This document shows, one piece after another, positions 1-4,877 of a stretch of 6,172 nt of DNA. How positions within the stretch are numbered: the first letter of the stretch is position 1; each line of letters opens with the position of its first letter. Where the stretch lies: positions 1-6,172 of the forward strand of contig JAKAFF010000092.1 in assembly GCA_021818045.1 (NCBI GenBank). Direction: 5' to 3'. The translations under genes and the position numbers were made by a program. The notes beneath the pieces were generated by a model. The model was not told the DNA's origin. It did not search any database and saw nothing but the letters and a program-made list of their open reading frames with translations. This DNA comes from a bacterium (GTDB lineage: Bacteria; Chlamydiota; Chlamydiia; Chlamydiales; SM23-39).

Positions 1-6
1 AACGGG

Positions 7-33
7 TAGGGAGGGGTTCGAAGCCCCTCCCTA
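7..33. other. Perfect 10-bp hairpin with 7-nt loop
   Basis: Arms at 7-16 (TAGGGAGGGG) and 24-33 (CCCCTCCCTA) pair perfectly around the loop TTCGAAG. Neither strand carries a clear T-run after it, so it is not a textbook terminator. On the minus strand it would fold 11 bases beyond the hairpin at 45-64 and may act as a second, backup structure for the ribbon-helix-helix gene. The loop matches a tRNA T-loop (TTCRANN), but the stem is twice the length of a T-stem. The window edge prevents any view of what lies on the other side. Confidence 0.5.
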
Positions 34-44
34 ACCAATACAAT

Positions 45-64
45 CCCAGGCCTTAAGGCCTGGG
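45..64 (-). terminator. Perfect 20-bp palindrome after the RHH gene, likely terminator
   Basis: A perfect self-complementary 20-mer begins one base after the TGA stop of the minus-strand ribbon-helix-helix gene. As RNA it gives an 8-bp stem, rich in G-C, around a TTAA loop. The sequence after it on the minus strand, ATTGTATTGG, is only moderately T-rich. Position and stability suggest termination of the minus-strand transcript. An alternative reading is a recognition site for a palindrome-binding protein. Confidence 0.55.
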
Positions 65-65
65 T

Positions 66-560
66 TCATAGACGATCACCAACGCTGGAATCGATAAAGA
101 TGTTGCGCTTTTTGAAAGGTACTAGCGCGTGCGTTAGGAGATAAAGGCGTAGTGAAAGTAGAGGAGAACCAAAATAAGGCTCGCTCAATCCTTCCGCATC
201 ATGGAGCCACGTCGCAGGCTTAATCTTCTTTCTGTAGCAGGCAAGTTCAACCATAGCCGCGACATAATTGAAACTAAATTCATCGAGCTTTGCGTCTGGC
301 AGATCCTGTACGGCTTGAAGCAACTCATCCGAATCCAAGCGCTGGAGAAAGTCGCTGAGCGCAGCAAATGCGCAAAAGCGATTGGGGGACTGTCCCTGTT
401 TAGCTATCTCAGTGCACAAGGTTTGAAATTCACGGGTGACTGGCTGGAATAGGGCTGCAAGTACCCATTCGGACATATCCATATTGGCGGCTCGTGCACG
501 CTTACGGATGTTTGCCTTATCCTTCGAAGAAACGCGTATCTGCAGCTGTTCTGTCTTCAT
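66..560 (-). CDS. Ribbon-helix-helix DNA-binding protein with conserved-looking C-terminal domain
   Basis: This 164-residue protein starts at the ATG at 558-560. Residues about 4-38 (QLQIRVSSKDKANIRKRARA, then MSEWVLAAL) show the pattern of a ribbon-helix-helix fold: a beta strand with alternating polar and hydrophobic residues, a basic helix, then a second helix. Such proteins (CopG, Arc and antitoxin types) bind operators as dimers and often repress their own promoter; the inverted repeat over this gene's -35 box fits that. The remaining 120 or so residues contain FNYVAAMVEL, a YFGSPLLSLRLYLL segment and a terminal NIFIDSSVGDRL, and no membrane segment. I have a weak memory of RHH proteins with this kind of tail near putative nucleotidyltransferase genes, as in a toxin-antitoxin pair, but no partner is visible; it could only lie beyond the left edge, past the hairpins. 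Antitoxin, autorepressor or plasmid-mobilisation protein are all possible. Confidence 0.8.
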   Translation of the reverse strand: MKTEQLQIRVSSKDKANIRKRARAANMDMSEWVLAALFQPVTREFQTLCTEIAKQGQSPNRFCAFAALSDFLQRLDSDELLQAVQDLPDAKLDEFSFNYVAAMVELACYRKKIKPATWLHDAEGLSEPYFGSPLLSLRLYLLTHALVPFKKRNIFIDSSVGDRL

Positions 561-568
561 ACCTTTGT

Positions 569-596
569 TATATACTCAGTAAATGATTGATGTCAA
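569..596 (-). promoter_or_regulatory. Sigma70-type promoter of the RHH gene
   Basis: On the minus strand a consensus -35 box TTGACA (591-596) is followed after 16 bp by TATATA (569-574). Alternatively TATAAC (567-572) with an 18-bp spacer could be the -10. Transcription would start near 562, leaving a leader of only a few bases before the ATG at 560. The AAAGG just before the ATG is then mostly outside the mRNA, so translation may be leaderless or nearly so. Confidence 0.65.
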
Positions 597-610
597 TACG
601 ATGTATTGAC
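592..610. promoter_or_regulatory. Perfect inverted repeat over the -35 box, probable operator
   Basis: Half-sites GTCAATAC (592-599) and GTATTGAC (603-610) are perfectly complementary around the spacer GAT. The repeat covers most of the TTGACA box of the minus-strand promoter, so a protein bound here would block RNA polymerase. The ribbon-helix-helix product of the adjacent gene is the obvious candidate ligand, giving autorepression. That is inferred from position and family, not shown. Confidence 0.65.
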
Positions 611-687
611 GAGCTGTTCCCGTTGTGCTCTATTGGGTACGAGAACAGGTCAAATCGGGTTTGTATGGATAAAGCCAGGGACAGGAT

Positions 688-843
688 ATGCAAGATCGCA
701 AGCGGCATGATGGGCAAGATAAATTTAGTGAGATAACGAAAGAGATTTTGGGATGTTGCTTCGATGTAATCAACACCCTAGGATCAGGTTTTGTCGAATC
801 GATTTGCGGTCAAAACTTTCTTCGAAATTTTTGCCCAGAATAG
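688..843 (+). pseudogene. Truncated GxxExxY-family protein, 5' stub
   Basis: An ATG at 688, six bases after AGGGA (677-681) and downstream of an in-frame TAA (670-672), opens a frame of 51 residues. It contains SEITKEILGCCFDVINTLGSGFVESI, written here in parts: EITKEILGCCFDVIN and LGSGFVESI. This matches the beginning of GxxExxY proteins, which have a helix followed by LGxGFLESVYE. The family is usually around 120-130 residues. Similarity stops after ESI at about 806; the last residues (FLRNFCPE) and the TAG stop are encoded by the tRNA-Leu repeat at 809-848. The gene was therefore cut by the event that placed that repeat here. GxxExxY proteins have no well-established function that I can assert, and this remnant is probably non-functional. 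Confidence 0.7.
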
Positions 844-848
844 GACTC
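809..848. repeat. Direct repeat copy 1: displaced tRNA-Leu 3' end (attachment-site-like)
   Basis: These 40 bases match 955-994 with one mismatch (C at 816, T at 962). The matching block contains the last 16 bases of tRNA-Leu, from the T-loop to the end of the acceptor stem, plus 24 bases of sequence downstream of the tRNA (discriminator included). A copy beginning in the T-loop and running past the tRNA end is the usual shape of an integration site of a tRNA-targeting element. No integrase is seen in the window. Confidence 0.8.
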
Positions 849-921
849 CCCTCGGGCGGCTGCGCCGTCGGCCTCGGGCCCGGTTCGTAGCGGTGTTACC
901 GCTACTTCACTTCTCGTCCTA
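849..921. other. GC-rich palindromic segment between the two repeats
   Basis: The segment is unlike its AT-richer surroundings. It has the octamer CCTCGGGC twice in direct orientation (850-857 and 872-879), a short hairpin CGGC-TGC-GCCG (857-867), the palindrome CGGGCCCG (875-882) and a perfect 8-bp inverted repeat at 887-905. TAGGAC (841-846) and GTCCTA (916-921) form a possible 6-bp terminal inverted repeat around the whole. No coding frame is convincing. It may be an unidentified intergenic repeat, the body of a miniature element, or a structured RNA ending at the terminator at 924-951. Confidence 0.45.
887..905. repeat. Perfect 8-bp inverted repeat, spacer 3
   Basis: GTAGCGGT (887-894) and ACCGCTAC (898-905) flank GTT. 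The size and spacing equal those of the operator-like repeat at 592-610 (8-3-8), but the sequence differs. It could be a protein-binding site or an RNA hairpin. Confidence 0.5.
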
Positions 922-923
922 AC

Positions 924-951
924 GAAAAGCCAAGCAGTTGGCTTTTCTTTT
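924..951 (+). terminator. Rho-independent terminator
   Basis: A perfect 10-bp stem (GAAAAGCCAA 924-933, TTGGCTTTTC 938-947) with the loop GCAG is followed on the plus strand by TTTTCTTG. It would stop transcripts coming from the GxxExxY stub or from the GC-rich segment. On the minus strand the hairpin lies about 30 bases beyond the tRNA-Leu 3' end and could also end the tRNA transcript, although the T-run there is inside the stem. Confidence 0.8.
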
Positions 952-954
952 CTT

Positions 955-977
955 GTCAAAATTTTCTTCGAAATTTT

Positions 978-994
<17 letters not shown>
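955..994. repeat. Direct repeat copy 2: original tRNA-Leu 3' end and flank
   Basis: This copy is continuous with the intact tRNA-Leu: bases 979-994 are the tRNA 3' portion and 955-978 the downstream flank including the discriminator. It pairs with the displaced copy at 809-848, with a period of 146 bp. It is the natural candidate for the target site of the insertion that gave the first copy. Confidence 0.8.
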
Positions 995-1059
<65 letters not shown>

Positions 1060-1068
1060 AAAGCGTAG

Positions 1069-1098
1069 ATTCTATCCCGCTTATTCCTAATTCTTCAA
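1069..1098 (-). promoter_or_regulatory. Promoter of tRNA-Leu
   Basis: On the minus strand TTGAAG (1093-1098) and TAGAAT (1069-1074) are separated by 18 bp. Transcription would start about 1062, a few bases before the mature 5' end. The tRNA-Pro promoter in this window has the same -10 box and spacing, which supports both. Confidence 0.6.
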
Positions 1099-1163
1099 CT
1101 ACTTTTAGTAAAATATTTTCTTTGACGCGCCTCTGGTTGTTGAGATTAAATTTTTGTGTATTA

Positions 1164-1192
1164 TTTAATTTTAATATTGGTTTTAGTATAAT
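1164..1192 (+). promoter_or_regulatory. Promoter of the 305-residue protein gene
   Basis: A consensus TATAAT (1187-1192) lies 17 bp after the weak -35 candidate TTTAAT (1164-1169) in a very AT-rich stretch. The start of transcription would be near 1199, giving a leader of about 20 bases. A second, weaker possibility is TTGACG at 1122-1127 with ATTAAA at 1145-1150. Confidence 0.5.
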
Positions 1193-1219
1193 ATTTACAA
1201 ATAATAACGGTATTTAACT

Positions 1220-2137
1220 ATGTCAGCTCAAAATGGTAATATGATATTAGGGACACTGCAAGCTGCGGTTTGCACAGGTCTAGCATATGCCTTAAGCTAT
1301 GACATGGTTCCAAAAGAGCATATTTCGCTTGCTCAGGCTGCGGCTGTTACGACGGCTATTTTCGCAGCGCGGCAGCTTGTGCCTGTCGTTTATGATGGGG
1401 TTGTGAATTTAAAAAATCGAGTCGTATCTTGGCTGAATGCTCCCCATAGCACGATGCAAGTGCTGGGGGCCACAGCTACGGGACTGGCTCTTGGTTTTGG
1501 GTCTTCCTATATGCTTCCCTCTGTGGTCTCAAAAGTTGTGGCCACTGCATTGGGGGCGGGGGGTGGGTTGGTGACGTTGAGCGGGATGGGAAGTGTTGTT
1601 CCTAGAATGGTGAGGATCGGGGGATCACAAGGAGCACGGGTTGTAGTGGCTCCGGAGGCGTCGCCAGCTAGACCCTTATTGGGTGTTGCAGCTGGAAGAG
1701 GAGCACCCTTTTCGCGAGCGTGTTTCAATGAGGCTCAAGAGATCGATTTGCAGGTATTGGGAGGCCATGTTCAGGGAAATCAGACTGTGTGGGGTTGCTA
1801 TAGAGCGCTTCAACAGGCGGCGCACAATAATAGGGCATATCAGGGCAAGCACATTCGTGAAATTGAGAACAATGCTGGAGAACTTGAGATACATGTGATG
1901 CAGAATGCACAAGGAGGGGATACGCTGCCGGTCAATACTTATGTTATGCTGCAGGTATTGGAAAATTACTTTTTGGCAAATCCTGGATCTCGAGTGCAGT
2001 TACGCAACACATCGGATGCAGATTTGCGAAGCTTGGATTATCCAAACCAGGGTGATGTGCAAGCTGGGGGACACATCACATGGCCCACGATGTCACTTGG
2101 AGAGTTGCTTGTTCTGGTGAAACGGCGTCTCCGATAA
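1220..2137 (+). CDS. Hypothetical protein with two hydrophobic hairpins; candidate inclusion-membrane or secreted protein
   Basis: I do not recognise this 305-residue protein. Its N-terminal part has four hydrophobic segments, at about 8-26, 37-58, 80-99 and 101-127, arranged as two close pairs. Residues 128-165 are a glycine-, alanine- and arginine-rich linker, and 166-305 look soluble, with a mixed helix and strand pattern (EIDLQVLGGHVQGNQTVWGC, LEIHVMQN, TYVMLQVLENYFL, SLGELLVLVKRRLR). There is no cleavable signal peptide. Paired hydrophobic segments with a soluble tail are typical of chlamydial Inc proteins, which reach the inclusion membrane by type III secretion. Assignment to that group here is inference. 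The start at 1220 is the first ATG after the promoter; a clear Shine-Dalgarno is missing. The gene is alone, between a divergent tRNA-Leu and a convergent exbD that ends 19 bp away. Confidence 0.8.
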   Translation: MSAQNGNMILGTLQAAVCTGLAYALSYDMVPKEHISLAQAAAVTTAIFAARQLVPVVYDGVVNLKNRVVSWLNAPHSTMQVLGATATGLALGFGSSYMLPSVVSKVVATALGAGGGLVTLSGMGSVVPRMVRIGGSQGARVVVAPEASPARPLLGVAAGRGAPFSRACFNEAQEIDLQVLGGHVQGNQTVWGCYRALQQAAHNNRAYQGKHIREIENNAGELEIHVMQNAQGGDTLPVNTYVMLQVLENYFLANPGSRVQLRNTSDADLRSLDYPNQGDVQAGGHITWPTMSLGELLVLVKRRLR

Positions 2138-2156
2138 AACAGCGTTTCGGAAGAGA

Positions 2157-2624
2157 CTAATTCCCCGTTCCTTCTTCGTGCACAGGCCTTGCCGTAAATC
2201 CAATTTCTCGAATGGCAAAAAGGGTGCGGGCAATCACTCCCCAGGGAGTGTTTTGATCGATATGGAGTAGGATTTGCGTTTTTTCTTTGTCTTGGGGAAG
2301 GGCCCCGATGTGATATTGTCTTATTAATTCTGCTTGAATCGCTTGCAAGTTTTCCATTGGATATTCTTGAAATTCTGTGAGCCATTTAAATTGGCCTGTC
2401 GCTGTGATGGTGAGGTTGATCTGATAGACTTCGCTTCCTCGCACATTATGGGCCCCCGCGTCGGGTTTGAGTTGAACGAGCTGTACTTCCGAGTCGTATA
2501 GAGCGGCTCGCGATACGGCAAGCGTTGCAAAAAGAGCGAGCATGAGAAAGAGAAAGTCGATCATGGGGGCAAAATTGAAGTGTGGCGTTGCCTTGAGCTC
2601 GTCTTGAGGAATGAGATCCAACAC
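2157..2624 (-). CDS. exbD: ExbD/TolR family proton-channel subunit
   Basis: The 155-residue protein has a short cytoplasmic N-terminus, one membrane helix (about 19-38) and a periplasmic domain. The helix carries Asp23 in APMIDFLFLMLALF, matching the single essential Asp of ExbD/TolR, which takes part in proton flow. With ExbB/TolQ it forms the inner-membrane motor that energises TonB or the Tol-Pal system; no TonB or TolA gene is visible, so the partner is open. The gene overlaps exbB by one base in TAGTG. GGAGG (2627-2631 on the minus strand) lies only 2 bases before this GTG but 5 before an in-frame TTG at 2619-2621, so TTG may be the true start, one residue shorter. It ends convergent to the 305-residue gene, with only a weak bulged hairpin between them. 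Confidence 0.88.
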   Translation of the reverse strand: MLDLIPQDELKATPHFNFAPMIDFLFLMLALFATLAVSRAALYDSEVQLVQLKPDAGAHNVRGSEVYQINLTITATGQFKWLTEFQEYPMENLQAIQAELIRQYHIGALPQDKEKTQILLHIDQNTPWGVIARTLFAIREIGFTARPVHEEGTGN

Positions 2625-3271
2625 TACCTCCGGATCAAAATGGTCATCTGCAGGGCCTCGTTTTCCACAAGGTTTAGGGCATGTACGATGCGATATTTGA
2701 GGGTGGCGTGGAAGATCATCGATAAAATGGCCACGATGAGCCCAGATACGGTTGTGCCGACGGCAATGCCCAGACCGTCAAATAGGGCGTTGATGCTTTC
2801 AATGGAGCGGTTGACATCATAAAAGGCATAAAACATGCCGATCACGGTGCCTAGTAGACCGAGCATCGGTGCTACGATGACGATGTCATTCAATAGAGCT
2901 AGCCTTTGCCAAAAGGGGGTCGAGGCTCTTTTGCCTTCATATTTCATCGCATCTACCATCATTTGCGGTCCAAGAGCGCGGCTGGTAAGCCCTGTTCGAA
3001 CCAAGGAGGAGAGTAAATTTTCTTTGGATTGACAGAGTTTTTGCGCTTGGTCGTATGCTTGGGTCTCGAGAAGAGTCTTTAGCTCTTTGCGAAAAGATTC
3101 TGGCATAATGTCTTTGGGACGAAACGTGAAGAGGCTGTAGAGCCAGATGGAGATAGAGGCAATGGACATGGCCAACAGTAGAAGATAGATGATGGGAGCT
3201 GATCCGAAGATTTTCTTGAGGTCCAAAAGCTGTGGGTTGCTGAGTAGTAAAATCATCGCGTGCATGTGCAT
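2624..3271 (-). CDS. exbB: ExbB/TolQ/MotA family proton-channel protein
   Basis: The protein has 215 residues from the start chosen here. Membrane segments are at about 26-48, 128-150 and 167-187, with a cytoplasmic loop between the first and second, as in ExbB and TolQ. The motif APMLGLLGTVIGMF (134-147) is the family signature of the second helix, and LGIAVGTTVSGLIVAI (167-182) that of the third. The frame is open further upstream to 3367, but the only good Shine-Dalgarno (GGAGG at 3277-3281) sits 5 bases before the ATG at 3269-3271. The upstream extension would also run into trmB. The third helix has Val where E. coli ExbB has a conserved Glu (GIAEAL), so proton handling may rest on ExbD Asp23. 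ExbB and TolQ cannot be told apart from sequence alone. Confidence 0.88.
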   Translation of the reverse strand: MHMHAMILLLSNPQLLDLKKIFGSAPIIYLLLLAMSIASISIWLYSLFTFRPKDIMPESFRKELKTLLETQAYDQAQKLCQSKENLLSSLVRTGLTSRALGPQMMVDAMKYEGKRASTPFWQRLALLNDIVIVAPMLGLLGTVIGMFYAFYDVNRSIESINALFDGLGIAVGTTVSGLIVAILSMIFHATLKYRIVHALNLVENEALQMTILIRR

Positions 3272-3276
3272 AGGAA

Positions 3277-3281
3277 CCTCC
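3277..3281 (-). promoter_or_regulatory. Ribosome binding site that decides the exbB start
   Basis: GGAGG on the minus strand, 5 bases before the ATG at 3269-3271. It favours that ATG over the upstream in-frame ATG at 3281-3283, which overlaps the site itself, and over any start further upstream. Confidence 0.7.
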
Positions 3282-3337
3282 ATGCACCAATATGGCAAAT
3301 CAGTTGGATTTTGACCAGCGTAAAAAATAAGAGCTGC

Positions 3338-3346
3338 TGGTATAAT
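3338..3346 (+). promoter_or_regulatory. Extended -10 promoter of trmB
   Basis: TGGTATAAT is an extended -10 element (TGn plus consensus TATAAT at 3341-3346). No good -35 box stands at normal spacing: TTGACC at 3311-3316 is 24 bp away. Transcription would begin about 3352-3354, directly at the GTG start codon at 3355, so the trmB mRNA may be leaderless. Confidence 0.55.
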
Positions 3347-3354
3347 GCTCGGTT

Positions 3355-4002
3355 GTGAAGAGCGCAAAAGATCTTGTCATTCCATTTGCTTGGGAAGAGA
3401 GGCGGCCTATTCTTTTGGATCGCTTTTTTTATATCCCCGCTTGTTACGATCATCAAGTTGAGAAGGTTTGTTTTTTTAAAGAAGATTTGCCGGTGGTGGT
3501 TGAATATTGCAGCGGTAATGGGCAGTGGATTGTGCAGCGCGCTTTGCAAGAAAAAGGGGTGAATTGGATCGCTGTGGAAAAAAAATTTGAAAGGGCGCGC
3601 AAAATCTGGTTGCGAGTGCAAAGGGAAAATTTGTCCAATGTGTGTGTGGTATGCGGCGAGGGGCTTAGCTTTACCCGATTTTATGCCCCTTTGATGGCGG
3701 AGGGGTTTGTGAATTTTCCAGATCCATGGCCGAAAAGGCGCCATGCAGGACATCGGATTGTGTGCGCAGAGTTTTTGGAGGCTGTGTCGGGGGTTATGCT
3801 TGCTGGCGGGTTGCTCACTTGCGTTACAGATGATCCTGTTTTTGCAGGACAGATGAGGGACGAATTTACAAAATGCCCTGTTTGGCGGTTGCAGTTTCAT
3901 GTGAACGAGTGGCCGGATTACGGCAGGTCCTTTTTCAAGGACCTTTGGTTGGAAAAAGGGAAAACGATCCATTACTTGCGCTATGAGAGGGGCGGTGCAT
4001 GA
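3355..4002 (+). CDS. trmB: tRNA (guanine-N7-)-methyltransferase TrmB
   Basis: The protein has 215 residues, the usual size. TrmB transfers methyl from S-adenosylmethionine to N7 of G46 in the variable loop of tRNAs. Residues 50-56 (EYCSGNG) are the SAM-binding motif I; WIAVEKKFERARK (71-83) holds the acidic residue that binds the ribose; NFPDPWPKRRH (120-130) is the hallmark substrate-binding and catalytic motif; TDD in LTCVTDDPVF is the later conserved motif. The GTG start is kept because the N-terminus (MKSAKDLVIPFAWEERRP) agrees with what I remember of chlamydial TrmB. The divergent exbB start is 83 bp away. The stop overlaps the next gene in ATGA, which suggests translational coupling. 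Confidence 0.95.
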   Translation: MKSAKDLVIPFAWEERRPILLDRFFYIPACYDHQVEKVCFFKEDLPVVVEYCSGNGQWIVQRALQEKGVNWIAVEKKFERARKIWLRVQRENLSNVCVVCGEGLSFTRFYAPLMAEGFVNFPDPWPKRRHAGHRIVCAEFLEAVSGVMLAGGLLTCVTDDPVFAGQMRDEFTKCPVWRLQFHVNEWPDYGRSFFKDLWLEKGKTIHYLRYERGGA

Positions 4003-4724
4003 AGCTGTTTGCAAGACCTTGCGACGATTTACAGTGGAAGATTGAAGAGGGCTCTTCTGTCTTTGAATTTGTCTTGGGACTCGATGAACCCTATTTTCCT
4101 TTAGAAGATGAACTTCGCTTTCACTCTTTGTCGGCCGCGCTCACACATTTTACCCAAACGGTCTGGCCGCAGTTTTCTCATGCACAATTGGTTCTTTATC
4201 GAGGTAGGGCCGATTTTGCCTCTTGTTTTCAGTGGAGTGAGAGGCAAGAGGCCAATTTTGCTGCATGGAAAGAGGGGGTGGCAGTGATGGAAGAGGGGCA
4301 TCTCAGGCGCCTGTTTTGCGCGGAAGCCTTTGTTCATTACTTTCAAATGCTGTCTCATCGTCTGCCAGATGAGGCGATCATTCGCCTTGTTTTGGAGACG
4401 CAAGGACTCGGGTCACAGGCCCATAAGCTTCACCTTTTATCGCCTAAGAGGTTTGAGCACTTTAGCTTCAGTGTGCCGGAATGGCACTGCGATGCTCGAG
4501 TTGGGGTTTGTTTTCCTGACGATGCAAGGTGTTCTGAGGGCGTTTTAGACAAGATCGATACCTTGCTGAATACTTTGCCCTCCTTTCGACCCGTTTATGA
4601 ATCTTTGCTGACCGAGCAATGGGATGGATTGGACGAGATCTACGTGGTAAAAGGGTCTCTTTCTGAGCAAGGAGAGAGAAAACTCAAGGGATTTACTGCA
4701 GCGGGCGGTATGATCTTAGAATAA
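3999..4724 (+). CDS. Conserved-looking hypothetical protein, coupled to trmB
   Basis: I do not recognise this 241-residue protein. The start overlaps the trmB stop (ATGA) and has a good ribosome site (AGGGG at 3988-3992, 6 bases before the ATG), so the two genes are almost certainly one operon. The sequence is soluble, without signal peptide or membrane segment. It is rich in aromatic residues and His in the first 150 positions (VFEFVLGLDEPYF, LRFHSLSAALTHF, AFVHYFQMLSHRLPDE) and ends in LKGFTAAGGMILE. The Cys and His residues are scattered and make no obvious metal site. The layout suggests a family-specific protein of Chlamydiota; a link to tRNA modification is only suggested by operon context. 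The stop lies two bases before the 3' end of the convergent tRNA-Pro. Confidence 0.85.
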   Translation: MKLFARPCDDLQWKIEEGSSVFEFVLGLDEPYFPLEDELRFHSLSAALTHFTQTVWPQFSHAQLVLYRGRADFASCFQWSERQEANFAAWKEGVAVMEEGHLRRLFCAEAFVHYFQMLSHRLPDEAIIRLVLETQGLGSQAHKLHLLSPKRFEHFSFSVPEWHCDARVGVCFPDDARCSEGVLDKIDTLLNTLPSFRPVYESLLTEQWDGLDEIYVVKGSLSEQGERKLKGFTAAGGMILE

Positions 4725-4726
4725 GT

Positions 4727-4801
4727 TCGGGGCAGAGGGATTTGAACCCCCGACCTACTGGTCCCAAACCAGTCGCGCTAGCCAAACTGCGCTATACCCC
4801 G
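4727..4801 (-). tRNA. tRNA-Pro (anticodon UGG)
   Basis: On the minus strand the acceptor arms CGGGGTA and TGCCCCG pair (one T-G wobble), with discriminator A at 4727. The C1-G72 pair is a known mark of bacterial tRNA-Pro. The anticodon stem ACTGG/CCAGT encloses TTTGGGA with UGG at 4764-4766, and the T-arm is CGGGG-GTTCAAAT-type with TTCAAAT as loop. CCA is not encoded; ACT follows. The gene converges on the 241-residue gene with a gap of two bases and diverges from pgi. Confidence 0.96.
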
Positions 4802-4819
4802 AATAAGACAGAAGCGCAA

Positions 4820-4849
4820 ATTCTAGCAAAAGCGATTAATACTTGTCAT
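4820..4849 (-). promoter_or_regulatory. Promoter of tRNA-Pro
   Basis: On the minus strand ATGACA (4844-4849) and TAGAAT (4820-4825) stand 18 bp apart, with transcription expected from about 4813. The box and spacing equal those before tRNA-Leu. The 76-bp gap to pgi must also hold the pgi promoter, for which I see only weak candidates such as TTGTCA at 4843-4848 on the plus strand. Confidence 0.6.
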
Positions 4850-4877
4850 CTGGAAATTTTTTTGCCATTCTGGGGAC

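Noticed and set aside
7..40. 3' part of a tRNA at the left edge (T-loop-like TTCGAAG in a GC-rich stem)
   Set aside because: The stem is 10 perfect base pairs instead of 5, and the following bases do not give a 7-base acceptor arm plus discriminator with any sensible partner.
201..452. 83-residue plus-strand frame inside the RHH gene
   Set aside because: It lies antisense to a gene with a recognisable fold, promoter and operator; its product shows no domain and no ribosome site was found.
614..648. Second operator or hairpin (CTGTTC ... GAACAG)
   Set aside because: Six pairs, then a mismatch and three pairs around a long loop; could easily occur by chance.
2127..2157. Terminator between the 305-residue gene and exbD
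   Set aside because: Only a bulged stem (GTCT/AGAC and CCGA/TCGG) without a T-run; too weak to list as a feature.
2038..2385. 115-residue minus-strand frame across the 305-residue gene end and exbD
   Set aside because: It overlaps two better supported genes and its composition (many Arg, Ser, Pro, Cys) is that of an out-of-frame translation.
3272..3367. Longer exbB with 32 extra N-terminal residues
   Set aside because: No ribosome site precedes the upstream start, the extension overlaps the trmB start, and GGAGG is correctly placed for the ATG at 3271.
3253..4014. 253-residue minus-strand frame opposite trmB
   Set aside because: trmB has all family motifs on the plus strand; the opposite frame is a shadow rich in His, Pro, Cys and Lys.
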